Shown here one piece after another: positions 8,416-15,923 of a DNA stretch of 36,422 nt. The stretch is from NCBI RefSeq assembly GCF_029478095.1, contig NZ_JAKOAV010000035.1, positions 1 through 36,422 of the forward strand, read 5' to 3'. The position numbers and the translations under genes are program-made. Under the pieces are notes generated by a model that was not told where the DNA came from, did no database searches, and saw only the letters and a list, made by a program, of their open reading frames with translations. Each line of letters begins with the position of its first letter. The stretch's first letter is position 1. The stretch comes from Pelotomaculum isophthalicicum JI (GTDB taxonomy: Bacteria; Bacillota; Desulfotomaculia; Desulfotomaculales; Pelotomaculaceae).

Positions 8416-8532
8416 CTAAATGCAGCCGCCGAAGCATCCCACGCCAAAAATGAGCAGGATGAAGATCAGGAAAATAATAAACCCGACATTACCAAAACCA
8501 GTTCCAACAGCACCATCCACGCCGAAAGCCAT
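8416..8532 (-). CDS. Small hydrophobic YjcZ-like sporulation peptide (38 aa)
   Basis: This 38-residue ORF begins MAFGVDGAVGTGFGNVG, continues as a single hydrophobic helix rich in I, L and F, and ends GVGCFGGCI. Short proteins with a Gly-rich start and one FIIFLIFILLI-type helix are typical of the YjcZ/YrhC-like spore peptides found in many copies in spore formers. The ATG follows AGGAGTGATATAA, a good ribosome binding site, and a strong terminator follows the gene. The upstream 8533-8834 contains no gene that I can see. It probably carries this gene's promoter and that of the next gene. Confidence 0.72.
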   Translation of the reverse strand: MAFGVDGAVGTGFGNVGFIIFLIFILLIFGVGCFGGCI

Positions 8533-8834
8533 TTATATCACTCCTATTATTTTTTTTGTATAATATGCAGGAGTTAATAAAAGTGTTAACCTATGGCTAC
8601 GCGCCAAAATTAATCTAATGGCATACCTGATTCTCCACTAATTCACACACTAACCCTTAGCATCCCCGAATTTCAATCTGTCCAGCTCCCCAGCATGTTT
8701 TCAATAACTCTGCTACAAATTTCTGAGATATTTTTCCTATTTCACTCCGCTATTTTTTACCAGTTTGCTTATTACCCTACAAATATAAAATACTACATCG
8801 TATAAATAATTAAGACTATTTAGGAGTTGGTTTT
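8533..8834. other. Intergenic region between divergent small genes
   Basis: These 302 bp of AT-rich DNA separate the minus-strand YjcZ-like gene from the plus-strand 75-aa gene. Both genes have ribosome binding sites at its edges. No ORF, RNA gene or strong promoter pair stands out. Confidence 0.5.
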
Positions 8835-9062
8835 ATGGGATACGAAATCAAAGTGACACCTATCTTCCCAAAGGATTTTCAGAAGAAATTTTTCCAGAAA
8901 CCAAAAGCCCCAACCACAAAGAACAACAATCCAAATACTTTCTCACAGATATTGGACATAGCAATTAAAAATACCAACAGTAACCAGAAGGTTTTTCTTG
9001 ACAAGCCAACGACTTCCGCTCGCTTTTCCCAATATAAGGATTTGCACTACATGTTGTATTAG
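8835..9062 (+). CDS. Hypothetical protein (75 aa)
   Basis: This is a small, basic, asparagine- and lysine-rich protein without a membrane segment or recognisable domain. TTAGGAGTTGG lies just upstream of the ATG, which supports real translation. The stop codon lies only 21 bp before the tRNA gene. The tRNA promoter's -35 box lies inside the last codons of this ORF, so the two are transcribed separately or in tandem. Function unknown; it could also be a fortuitous ORF. Confidence 0.45.
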   Translation: MGYEIKVTPIFPKDFQKKFFQKPKAPTTKNNNPNTFSQILDIAIKNTNSNQKVFLDKPTTSARFSQYKDLHYMLY

Positions 9063-9071
9063 TGCTATAAT
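9042..9071 (+). promoter_or_regulatory. Promoter of the initiator tRNA gene
   Basis: TTGCAC (9042-9047) and a perfect TATAAT (9066-9071) have an 18-bp spacer. The tRNA begins 13 bp after the -10 box, as expected for a stable RNA promoter. Confidence 0.75.
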
Positions 9072-9083
9072 GAGTTTTGCTGT

Positions 9084-9159
<76 letters not shown>

Positions 9160-9171
9160 ATTAAACGCAAG

Positions 9172-9213
9172 ACCACTTCGGTGGTTCAAGACCACTTCGG
9201 TGGTTTTTTATTT
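9172..9213 (+). terminator. Duplicated UUCG-tetraloop terminator
   Basis: Two identical hairpins ACCAC-TTCG-GTGGT lie at 9172-9185 and 9191-9204, within a 19-bp unit repeated head to tail (AAGACCACTTCGGTGGTTC). Only the second is followed by a T run. The C(UUCG)G loop is an extra-stable tetraloop. It terminates the tRNA transcript. Confidence 0.85.
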
Positions 9214-9313
9214 TTGAATAATCAGATTCCATTCCCTCTACATAATTCACCTCTGATGTCCTGACTTTATGATTACTTTAAATTGTTATTGCATATAATA
9301 TAAAAAACCACGG

Positions 9314-9359
9314 TGACCACAGTAGCTACATTGACCACAGTAACCACTTATTATATAAT
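9314..9359 (+). promoter_or_regulatory. Promoter and direct-repeat operator of the first TA pair
   Basis: TTGACC (9331-9336) and TATAAT (9354-9359) have an ideal 17-bp spacer. An 11-bp direct repeat TGACCACAGTA occurs at 9314-9324 and 9332-9342, starts 18 bp apart, and the second copy covers the -35 box. This is where an antitoxin or toxin-antitoxin complex would bind to repress its own operon; that role is inferred. Confidence 0.65.
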
Positions 9360-9376
9360 GAAAGTGAGGAATTAAA

Positions 9377-9847
9377 ATGGAATTCCGAAAGGGGGGCCAC
9401 AAAATGCAAATGCAATCTAACTCCATACCAAGGTATAATATAAGAGACACGAAAAAATATTATTCTGAACTCAACAAAATTGCTTTAAAAGGAATTGAAG
9501 TAATAACCTACAACGCAACAAGTGAAAACGAAGAAGTATCACACATCAAGACTTCTTACTTAAATAAGCTTTTAGACAATTTGCCTTTCAACCCTATAGT
9601 TGAATATGATGATGAACTTTGCGTTCATACTGTTTCATTAAATGAAATTAATCTTTATGGCGAAGGTAAAACCGTTGAAGAAGCAGTCGTTGACTTAGTC
9701 AATAGTATAATTGAATTCCTTGCCATTTACATTGAAAAGTTAGATGTGTTTTCTAAAGTTGAGCCTGAATCAAAGCAATTATATCTATTGAAACTTCTTA
9801 GATGCAATGGTGATGGGGAGAAAATAAAGAAAGCGATTGGTTTCTGA
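9377..9847 (+). CDS. PHD-like antitoxin of a type II TA module
   Basis: This 156-aa protein resembles the PHD_like antitoxins (described with RelE/RelB-type TA systems). An N-terminal part (about 15-65) ends in a SYLNKLLDNLPFNP segment. A HicB-like strand-turn block (VEYDDELCVHTVSLNEINLYGEGKTVEEAVVDLVNSI) follows, then a helical tail that can bind the toxin. Two in-frame starts are possible. The ATG at 9377 has GAGGAATTAAA before it; the ATG at 9404 has the stronger AGGGGGGCCACAAA. The stop codon overlaps the start of the toxin gene (TGATG), so translation is coupled. The upstream direct-repeat operator fits autoregulation. Confidence 0.65.
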   Translation: MEFRKGGHKMQMQSNSIPRYNIRDTKKYYSELNKIALKGIEVITYNATSENEEVSHIKTSYLNKLLDNLPFNPIVEYDDELCVHTVSLNEINLYGEGKTVEEAVVDLVNSIIEFLAIYIEKLDVFSKVEPESKQLYLLKLLRCNGDGEKIKKAIGF

Positions 9848-10083
9848 TGCCTATACGATTTTCACATGGTGATATAAAAAAACTTTTAGCCCATTTCAAT
9901 ATGTCATCAGATAAAGGTTCGACTATTTACTATGGTTTGGGTCGAGATGGTATATGGAGAACATGTAAACTTGACTATCATAAAGATCGGGATATTATCG
10001 CCACCGGAACTGCTAAAGCAATAGCCATCTCTCTAAAATTCAAAACCGTCCTAGAAATGAAGAAATACATAGAAAAGCACTAG
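9847..10083 (+). CDS. HicA-like small toxin (stop codon supplied by an IS)
   Basis: This 78-aa protein has the composition of small HicA-like mRNA interferases that accompany PHD-like antitoxins. It has a GDIKKLLAHF helix, a central basic strand region (IWRTCKLDYHKDRD), and a final AKAIAISLKFKTVLEMKKYIEK helix. A toxic RNase role is inferred from family resemblance and gene order only. The start overlaps the antitoxin stop by one base. The TAG stop codon (10081-10083) is the first three bases of the inserted IS4-family element, so the native C-terminus has been cut or changed by at least a few residues. Activity is therefore uncertain. Confidence 0.55.
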   Translation: MPIRFSHGDIKKLLAHFNMSSDKGSTIYYGLGRDGIWRTCKLDYHKDRDIIATGTAKAIAISLKFKTVLEMKKYIEKH

Positions 10084-11680
10084 TGTTGCATTAAATAATT
10101 GAAGAATAGTCAATACTCAAAATAGCTTAAAACAATAAATATATCTCTAAAAATGACCAATTTCCATAAATATCATGGCATTTCATAAAAAAACTCCTTA
10201 TAATAGAGGCATAGCAGGTAATCCTGTCCATAGTCTCTAAAATAAGGAGAAAACGCATGGATAAGGATACCACTAAATCCACATTTAATAAAGTACTAAA
10301 TCAATTTCCGATTAAGAAATTTAACTCTCTAGTTAAAGAAAACGGTTCAGACGAGTATGTCAAAAAGTTATTTACGATTAAATTGCTGTATCTCCTGGTT
10401 TTTGCTCAGATTACCCAAGTTGAGTCTTTGAGGACACTTGCTAAAAAAGTAAAAAACGATGTTGAACTACAGGAAAACCTAGAGCTCGATTCCATAAGCT
10501 TCTCCCAACTATCCAGGCGGCTCAGTGATATTGACAGCGATTTTTGGGGGACAATGTTTACTCACGTGGCCAAGGACGTAATGCAAAAAACCGTTGGCAC
10601 CACCCCTTCTGCGGAACGCATCCATATAATAGATGCCAGCACCATCACCCTCTGTCTTAGCAGTTATAAATGGGCTGATTACCGCAAGACAAAAGCAGGT
10701 GTAAAACTTCATCAATGCCTTGTTTATGATAAAGATAATGATAATGCCTATCCTGATAAAGCTATTCTTACTACAGCCAGAAAATCTGATAAATCACAGC
10801 TGGATGAATTACTAATTATTGATTCTAACGCACTATACGTATTTGACCGGGGCTATGTCGATTACAAGAAATGGGATGACTATTGCGAAGCCGGAATACG
10901 CTTTGTTACCAGGATCAAAGACAATTTTATCATTAACACCATCGATGATACGCCGGTTGACGGTACCAATATGACCGAAAGCATTGTGATACTTGGCGAT
11001 CTTAATACAACAATGATGAGGAATAAGTTACGACTTATTCACACTGTGGATACCACGGGAAGTCCGGTTGTTATTCTAACAAATGACTTTAGCATTAGAA
11101 CTCAGGAAGTATCTGAGATATACCGCCTCAGGTGGAAGGTGGAGCTGTTTTTTAAATGGATAAAACAACATCTAAAAGTAAAAAAGTTTTTTGGTAAAAG
11201 CCTCAATGCGGTATACACTCAGATTTGGATAGCACTTATTACTTTCTGCTTATTACAGCTACTAACCAGGGTGACCCTTAAGGTAAAAAATTCTTTACTG
11301 GATATCCAGCAATTGATCAAAGATAACATGTTCAAGCCCTTTGAAAATATTTTAGAGATTTTACGAAAGCAGCCCACCAGGACTTCTTATGGCAGGCGAA
11401 AGACTGAAGATTACAACTGGCAATTTGAGCAATTGCTAACAGAGATTAAGTATGGGGATACCAAATTCCTTGACAGTTATGATTTAGAGTTGAATTACCT
11501 GTAACCCTAAATAAAGTATATTTGTATAAATGTGGATACTGGATTACCTCTTATGGCGCCGTTGCCTTTTTAGATTATGTGAGAAAAACCTTGTTCAGAA
11601 AATTCTGTCGCCTTTTTTCTTGGCCTAAATTTTTATTATTTTTGATGTTGACTTTTAAAATTAAGTTTTATGCAACACTA
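10081..11680 (+). mobile_element. IS4-family insertion sequence (1,600 bp)
   Basis: The element contains one transposase gene and is bounded by imperfect inverted repeats. The left end begins TAGTGTTGCATTAAA; the right end, read inward on the other strand, begins TAGTGTTGCATAAAA. Thus 14 of 15 bases match. The flanks (GCAC on the left, CTGA on the right) show no convincing target duplication. This suggests an old insertion or a rearrangement of one flank; what follows on the right is not a continuation of the toxin gene. Confidence 0.85.
10257..11504 (+). CDS. IS4-family transposase with DUF4372 N-terminus
   Basis: This 415-aa DDE transposase appears intact. An N-terminal DUF4372-type region (about 1-75) precedes the RNase H-like catalytic core. 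The first Asp is in IHIIDASTITL, the second in ALYVFDRGYVDY, and the Glu lies in the IS4 signature Y-x2-R-x3-E-x6-K, seen as YRLRWKVELFFKWIK near residue 289. The start follows AAGGAGAAAACGC. The gene lies within terminal inverted repeats and may still be active. It is an independent element and not part of the neighbouring TA operon. Confidence 0.95.
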   Translation: MDKDTTKSTFNKVLNQFPIKKFNSLVKENGSDEYVKKLFTIKLLYLLVFAQITQVESLRTLAKKVKNDVELQENLELDSISFSQLSRRLSDIDSDFWGTMFTHVAKDVMQKTVGTTPSAERIHIIDASTITLCLSSYKWADYRKTKAGVKLHQCLVYDKDNDNAYPDKAILTTARKSDKSQLDELLIIDSNALYVFDRGYVDYKKWDDYCEAGIRFVTRIKDNFIINTIDDTPVDGTNMTESIVILGDLNTTMMRNKLRLIHTVDTTGSPVVILTNDFSIRTQEVSEIYRLRWKVELFFKWIKQHLKVKKFFGKSLNAVYTQIWIALITFCLLQLLTRVTLKVKNSLLDIQQLIKDNMFKPFENILEILRKQPTRTSYGRRKTEDYNWQFEQLLTEIKYGDTKFLDSYDLELNYL

Positions 11681-11773
11681 CTGAATACTTTTGCAAAAAC
11701 CCCAGCCTATAAAAACCCTAACCTATAAGACAGAAAAGAACCTCAATCTTCGCGGCTTTCGCTTTCTCACATC

Positions 11774-12043
11774 TCAAAATTTTCGATATATCCTCTGATA
11801 CAGGGTCGGCTCAGTCACCAACTCATCTTTACACATCTTGCACCAGGAATTCATATGTTTAACGGCAAAAATGCGCTCTGTCATGTCTAAGCTGCCCCAT
11901 GATATCAAGCCGGTGTTTAAACGTTCAAACGCATGACCGGCAACTTTTATATACCATGACTTTCTTGAAAGTTTCCCAAAGTACAAGGGTTTCGACAGGA
12001 TCGCGATGCGTATAGATAAAAGTAACCGGCTACTATTGCGGCA
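11774..12043 (-). pseudogene. Truncated copy of an unknown gene (copy A)
   Basis: The DNA at about 11,800-12,030 is clearly homologous (roughly three quarters of bases by eye) to 13,840-14,055, where a longer copy lies. Copy A keeps the C-terminal reading frame (AFERLNTGLISWGSLDMTERIF, then a conserved KMCKDELVTEPTLYQRI end) without the 8-bp deletion seen in copy B. It has lost an internal stretch: GCGTATAGATA joins directly to AAGTAACCGGCTACTAT, which in copy B are separated by about 115 bp. It then breaks off into the Rpn remnant. No known domain recognised; ORF boundaries are approximate. Confidence 0.6.
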
Positions 12044-12599
12044 TGACACCCCACGGTCCCACTGTCACCGTGATCGTAATTGTGATATAATGAGCGACAA
12101 AGAGGCCGATATCGTATACAGACTGCGTATCCGGGGTACCGACGTAATATTCTACGTACTGCTGGAGTTGCAGTCGACCTTGGATCATACCATGCCATTC
12201 CGTCTGTTGCAGTACATGGTCGAGGTGTGGCGGGACGCCTACAACAACACGCCGGAGAAAGAGAGAAAGCGTAAGGGCTTCAGGCTGCCGGCCATCGTGC
12301 CCGCCATTCTTTACAACAGCGAGGGCGGTTGGACGGCCCGCCGAAGCTTTAGGGAATACCAACCCGAACCCTGGGAGGTGGAAAAAATGATCACCAACAT
12401 CGAGCGGACCCTTGATGAGATGCAGAGGCAGGCAAGGACTGAAGGTAAAGCCGAAGGTAAGATTGAGGGTAAGATTGAGGGCAAAGTTGAGACAGCCAAG
12501 GCGGCGCTGAGGGAAGGATTGGACGTTGACGTGGTTTGCAGGATAACCGGGCTGTCCAGGGAAACTGTTATGGAACTGAAGAAAACGCTGGAAAACTGA
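12006..12599 (+). pseudogene. Rpn-family nuclease/transposase-like remnant
   Basis: The ORF is 197 aa, but the homology starts only at about 12,090 (SDKEADIVYRLRIRGTDVIFYVLLELQS), a characteristic block of the Rpn/transposase_31 (PD-(D/E)XK) family. The true N-terminus with the first catalytic residue is missing; the first 28 residues are translated from the neighbouring decayed gene. A central part also seems lost, because RRSFREYQ passes straight to EPWEVEKMITNIERTLDEM. The C-terminal tail contains the family's usual low-complexity EGK repeat (EGKAEGKIEGKIEGKVE) and a small HTH-like end. Intact members are around 280-330 aa. I regard it as a dead fragment. Confidence 0.65.
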
Positions 12600-12619
12600 A
12601 GACGAAGGAACAAGTTTCT

Positions 12620-12660
12620 GGCCCTTACCACATGTCAACGAGTGGTAAGGGCCGTTTTAT
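12620..12660 (+). terminator. Terminator after the Rpn remnant
   Basis: A perfect 12-bp stem GGCCCTTACCAC/GTGGTAAGGGCC (12620-12631 and 12642-12653) with a 10-nt loop is followed by GTTTTAT. It is 20 bp after the remnant's stop codon. Confidence 0.8.
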
Positions 12661-12891
12661 AATCATTAGAATGAAATACCAGGAAGTTGACCGCAATGGA
12701 AATTACCGAGAAATTTATCTAAAGGATAAGAAAAAATACATCGGCAAGTTCCAGATCGCTGCAAACCTCTAGAAAAAATTATTCTTGAATGCCCGGCAAG
12801 ATTTTGTTAAAATTAATTTACAAAATTTATATATAAATAAAGTATAAAATTTTGCAAAACCTCATACTATATTATTATAGACAGGAGAGAA

Positions 12892-13365
12892 ATGGCGGTG
12901 AATGCTATGGCTGATTTTTTACCTCAAGAAATTGTTAACCTTACTAAAGAAGGCAGAGCAGTATCTATTCAAATGCGCGCTTCCGAATGGTTGAGTATTT
13001 TACGAACGAATACAAAATCTGTCTCTGAATTACGTAATGAATTAAGCGAGTTAATTACTATAATTGAAGAAAGTAAAAACGAAAATCAAAGAAATATTTT
13101 TATAGTATCAAAAAATAATCAAAATATCGCAGCTGTCGTTCCACTTTTATTCCTTGAAAATATGTTAAGAGCTCAAGACACATTAAACACTTTAATTGAA
13201 GCATTAGAAGAATATCAAGAAAGCACCCTTCTCGAAGAAGCTTTTAAACGCTGGAATAACGCCGAAAGAAGATATAACCTTGTTGAAACTATAGAAGAAC
13301 TAAAAATTAACCCTGATAAGCTGCTTAACGCTGTACAAAATCAGAAAGGCAGCTTATTAGAATAA
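12892..13365 (+). CDS. Antitoxin-like protein of the second TA pair
   Basis: This 157-aa, acidic, largely helical protein has no family I can name with certainty. A middle block (FIVSKNNQNIAAVVPLLFLENMLRAQDTLNTLIEAL, about 67-105) looks like the Phd/YefM-type antitoxin strand-helix pattern. The position directly before a RelE-like toxin gene, with a TAATG stop-start overlap, also supports an antitoxin role. The start at 12892 follows AGGAGAGAA closely. Its AT content is higher than that of the core genes, as is usual for horizontally acquired TA modules. The pair lies between the two damaged copies of one unknown gene. Confidence 0.6.
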   Translation: MAVNAMADFLPQEIVNLTKEGRAVSIQMRASEWLSILRTNTKSVSELRNELSELITIIEESKNENQRNIFIVSKNNQNIAAVVPLLFLENMLRAQDTLNTLIEALEEYQESTLLEEAFKRWNNAERRYNLVETIEELKINPDKLLNAVQNQKGSLLE

Positions 13366-13805
13366 TGGGTAAAAATGCGATTAAAGTTCTTTTGAGTTTA
13401 ATTAGTAATCGAGAATGGAGCCTTGAGTTTTCAAAAGAAGCTTTAAAGGATCTAAAATTTTATGAAAGAACGGGGCTTCTTGAAACTATTTTGGCTGCTA
13501 TTTTGGAAGGACATAATAATCCATTACCCAAAGAAGACGGTGGTACTGGGCATTTATTAGGTATAGATAAAGACACTGGCGACGGCAGGCCGGCTCTTTA
13601 TTGGAAACTTAGTTCGATTGGCATAAGAATTGTTTATGGTTTAGAGCCTCCCGTTATAGAGGGTGAAAAGATAGTTAAAAAGAAAAATGTTTTAATTTTA
13701 GTTATAGGAAATCGAAGAAACAAAGAAGTTTATCATGATACAATTCGAAGATTAAAACGATACAGACCAAGGTTAATCGGATCAAAATATTTTAAGACTA
13801 AATAA
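13365..13805 (+). CDS. RelE/ParE-superfamily toxin
   Basis: This 146-aa protein has RelE-like features: WSLEFSKEALKDLKFYERTG at the start of the fold (about 18-37), a central RPALYWKLSSIGIRIVYGLE strand pair (about 76-95), and a final NVLILVIGNRRNKEVYHDTIRRLKRY (about 108-133). It is longer than standard RelE (about 90 aa) because of an insertion between the helices and the strands (GTGHLLGIDKDTGDG) and a loop with several lysines. The family acts as ribosome-dependent mRNA interferases or gyrase inhibitors; which one applies cannot be told here. It overlaps its antitoxin by one base and ends inside the restored reading frame of the next, oppositely oriented gene. Confidence 0.75.
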   Translation: MGKNAIKVLLSLISNREWSLEFSKEALKDLKFYERTGLLETILAAILEGHNNPLPKEDGGTGHLLGIDKDTGDGRPALYWKLSSIGIRIVYGLEPPVIEGEKIVKKKNVLILVIGNRRNKEVYHDTIRRLKRYRPRLIGSKYFKTK

Positions 13806-14314
13806 AACAGTTCCGGCCAACTCCAGAAGTAAATATCCTTTGATACAGGGTCGGCTCAGTCACTAATTCCTCTTTGCACATCTTTCGCCAGGAATTTATA
13901 TGTTCAAGGGGAAAAATACGCTCGGTCATATCCAAGCTGCCCCAGGATATTAAGCCGGTGTTCAAACGCATAGCCAGTAACTTTATATACTATACCTTCC
14001 TTTAAAGTTTCCCATAGTAGCAGGGTTTCGACAGGATCGCGATGCGTATAGATATAGCCGGTGCCATAAATCGCAGCGGGACGTGAGCCGTGACAGCCAA
14101 ACTCTTTCGTGTCATCAAAGTAATCCAATGTCTCTCCTATTTCCCGGATATCACAAAATTCTTCTTCTCTCCAGAAGTAACCGGCTACTATTTCAGAAGA
14201 TACGGCAGCCGGTTCTTCATCAATCAAGAACAAAGGTATATTTTCCGGGCTCGGGGGGTTCCATCCCCACCGCCGTCTAAAGTTGAATTCTAATTCAGTC
14301 ATTGATTCAATCAT
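13798..14314 (-). pseudogene. Unknown gene, copy B, frameshifted by an 8-bp deletion
   Basis: The open frame from 14314 to 13904 encodes 136 aa with a WGWNPPSPENIPLFLIDEE start, an acidic middle, and YIYTHRDPVETLLLWETLKEGIVYKV. Compared with copy A at 11774-12043, it lacks 8 bp (TTTAAACG, between two near-identical GTTTNAAC units) near 13,960. This shifts the frame after YAFE and causes early termination at 13904. If the frame is restored, the conserved C-terminus (ISWGSLDMTERIF ... ELVTEPTLYQRI) reappears and the gene would end at 13798, overlapping the toxin gene end by 8 bp. The restored product is about 170 aa. No domain recognised. It could also be read as a shorter functional protein. 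Confidence 0.6.
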
Positions 14315-14656
14315 GATTAAGCAATAACCTTGCCGCCCACCCGTCTTTTAGCGAATAGCAGCCCTCTATGGAAATCACTCTGCTGGCAATTCCAAGCATG
14401 AAACCTTGCAGCATAATTTTATCCTTTCAAAACGCATTCCACCGGCTCGCGCATCTCCACGTTTTGCCCGGCCACATCCCGGCAACATATTGATTATGCA
14501 CACAAAACCTGATATTAACAATAGGGAGAACGCTGCTCCATTTACTAGATATAGATGGATTTCCAAGCATATTCATAATTACCTTAAACCGAAATTCTGA
14601 ATATAATATATAGATGTAGCGGTAAACTCCCACATAAAACAAAGAAGGGGTATCCC
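14315..14656. other. Intergenic region before the lipase gene
   Basis: This holds no convincing gene; the short ORFs on both strands lack ribosome binding sites and domain features. A TATAAT at 14602-14607 with a poor -35 (TTACCT, 17-bp spacer) may be the lipase promoter. Confidence 0.4.
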
Positions 14657-15904
14657 ATGAATTCACCGTCAGACAAAGAGAAAGTGTTGTTTCAGCTCTC
14701 ACTCTATTCAAATCTGGTTTCAGGACAACGAGGCGGAAATCTGGAAGAAAAACTTTATGAGGCAATTCAAGCAAAATTGAAGGATAATCAAGAATACATC
14801 GGCCGGTGGGAAGTAGTTTGGGGACCCGCGGTCAAACAATCCCAAAATGACGGATATGCTGTCAATGCCATGTATGTGGCGCATAGTTTAGATACACCTT
14901 CATGTTATGTGGTCTTAATAGCCGGCACCAACTCGCCCTCGCTATTTGATTGGCTGTTCGAAGACCTGTTGGTTAAACACCAGGTCCCCTGGGTTTTTGG
15001 TGCAGCGCCAAATGCGAAAATTTCGCTAGGCACGGCAATTGGACTCGGAATCATACTAGCTTTAAAACCCAGTGACAACCGTCCAAACGCTGGTAAAAAC
15101 TTAATCAAATTTCTTAAGGATTTGCCCAAAACAGACATTGACTTAACGGTTACCGGCCACAGCTTAGGCGGTGCTTTGTCGCCGACGCTTGCTCTATTGT
15201 TAAAAAATATTCAATTAAACTGGGACAGTGAACGTAAAGTTAAAATATCTTCTATGCCAACCGCGGGGCCTACGGCTGGGAATAGCGCCTTCTCTCAATA
15301 TTCAGATCAAATCTTAGAAGAGGTCACTCGCTACTGGAATAAACTTGATATAGTACCGCACGCTTGGAATGAGACAACCTTGGAGCAAATTAAAAGGATC
15401 TATCTCCCGGCTATTCCCGAAGACATAGTCACAGATCGTTTTGTAAATTGCGCCGAACAAGTTGCCTTGAGTGGTGACTATCTTCAAATCAAACCCTGTG
15501 CTCCTCCTTTTGAGGGTGAGATCAACAAGGAGATAATTGATCCAAATAGTCCTGCCTTTATCAATTTCTTTAAGCAAGTGAGATATCAGCATATAGAGGC
15601 TTACGAGAAGTATTTCGCCATTCCCGGTATCGCAACCAACTGCCTCGCGGAATTGTACCGGGATCCCAAAACCATATTCACACCTGCGCTTCAACGCTTC
15701 GCAAAACGAGCAGGACTTTCACTTCCACCCGAATTAACCAAGGATATTTTTACAAATAAATCTACATCTATCCCAATCGCGGGTCAATTAATCGAACTGC
15801 CGACTGAACCTAATGACCCCCGGATGCCGGAAATCGTTGAGCTTGTCACAGCAGAACTTAAAAAGTTGCTCTCATCTGATTATTCGCTTTCGAATAATAG
15901 TTAG
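14657..15904 (+). CDS. Class 3 lipase family protein
   Basis: This 415-aa protein has the alpha/beta hydrolase nucleophile elbow GHSLGG, with Ser at residue 169. The other expected catalytic residues are visible: Asp in RYWNKLDIVPHAW (about 230) and His in VRYQHIEAYEKYF (about 315). Class 3 (fungal-type) lipases hydrolyse acyl esters such as triglycerides or phospholipids. There is no signal peptide and only one internal hydrophobic stretch (LGTAIGLGIILAL, about 123-135), so a cytoplasmic or membrane-attached location is likely. The start has an AAGGGG ribosome binding site. It converges on the pseudouridine synthase gene with 19 bp between stops. Substrate unknown. Confidence 0.88.
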   Translation: MNSPSDKEKVLFQLSLYSNLVSGQRGGNLEEKLYEAIQAKLKDNQEYIGRWEVVWGPAVKQSQNDGYAVNAMYVAHSLDTPSCYVVLIAGTNSPSLFDWLFEDLLVKHQVPWVFGAAPNAKISLGTAIGLGIILALKPSDNRPNAGKNLIKFLKDLPKTDIDLTVTGHSLGGALSPTLALLLKNIQLNWDSERKVKISSMPTAGPTAGNSAFSQYSDQILEEVTRYWNKLDIVPHAWNETTLEQIKRIYLPAIPEDIVTDRFVNCAEQVALSGDYLQIKPCAPPFEGEINKEIIDPNSPAFINFFKQVRYQHIEAYEKYFAIPGIATNCLAELYRDPKTIFTPALQRFAKRAGLSLPPELTKDIFTNKSTSIPIAGQLIELPTEPNDPRMPEIVELVTAELKKLLSSDYSLSNNS

Positions 15905-15923
15905 GAAACACCTTCCTTTTTGG

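Noticed and set aside
9310-9345. The TGACCACAGTA repeats as a short CRISPR array
   Set aside because: Only two 11-bp copies are present, without unique spacers of normal size, and they sit on a promoter. An operator is the better reading.
11522-11728. 68-aa ORF at the right end of the IS4-family element
   Set aside because: It crosses the IS boundary and has no start signal or domain.
12420-12500. Tandem 15-bp units in the Rpn remnant as a separate repeat element
   Set aside because: They encode the EGK repeats usual in the C-terminal tail of this family.
14427-14774. 115-aa minus-strand ORF overlapping the lipase start
   Set aside because: No domain, no ribosome binding site, and it covers the lipase N-terminus on the other strand.
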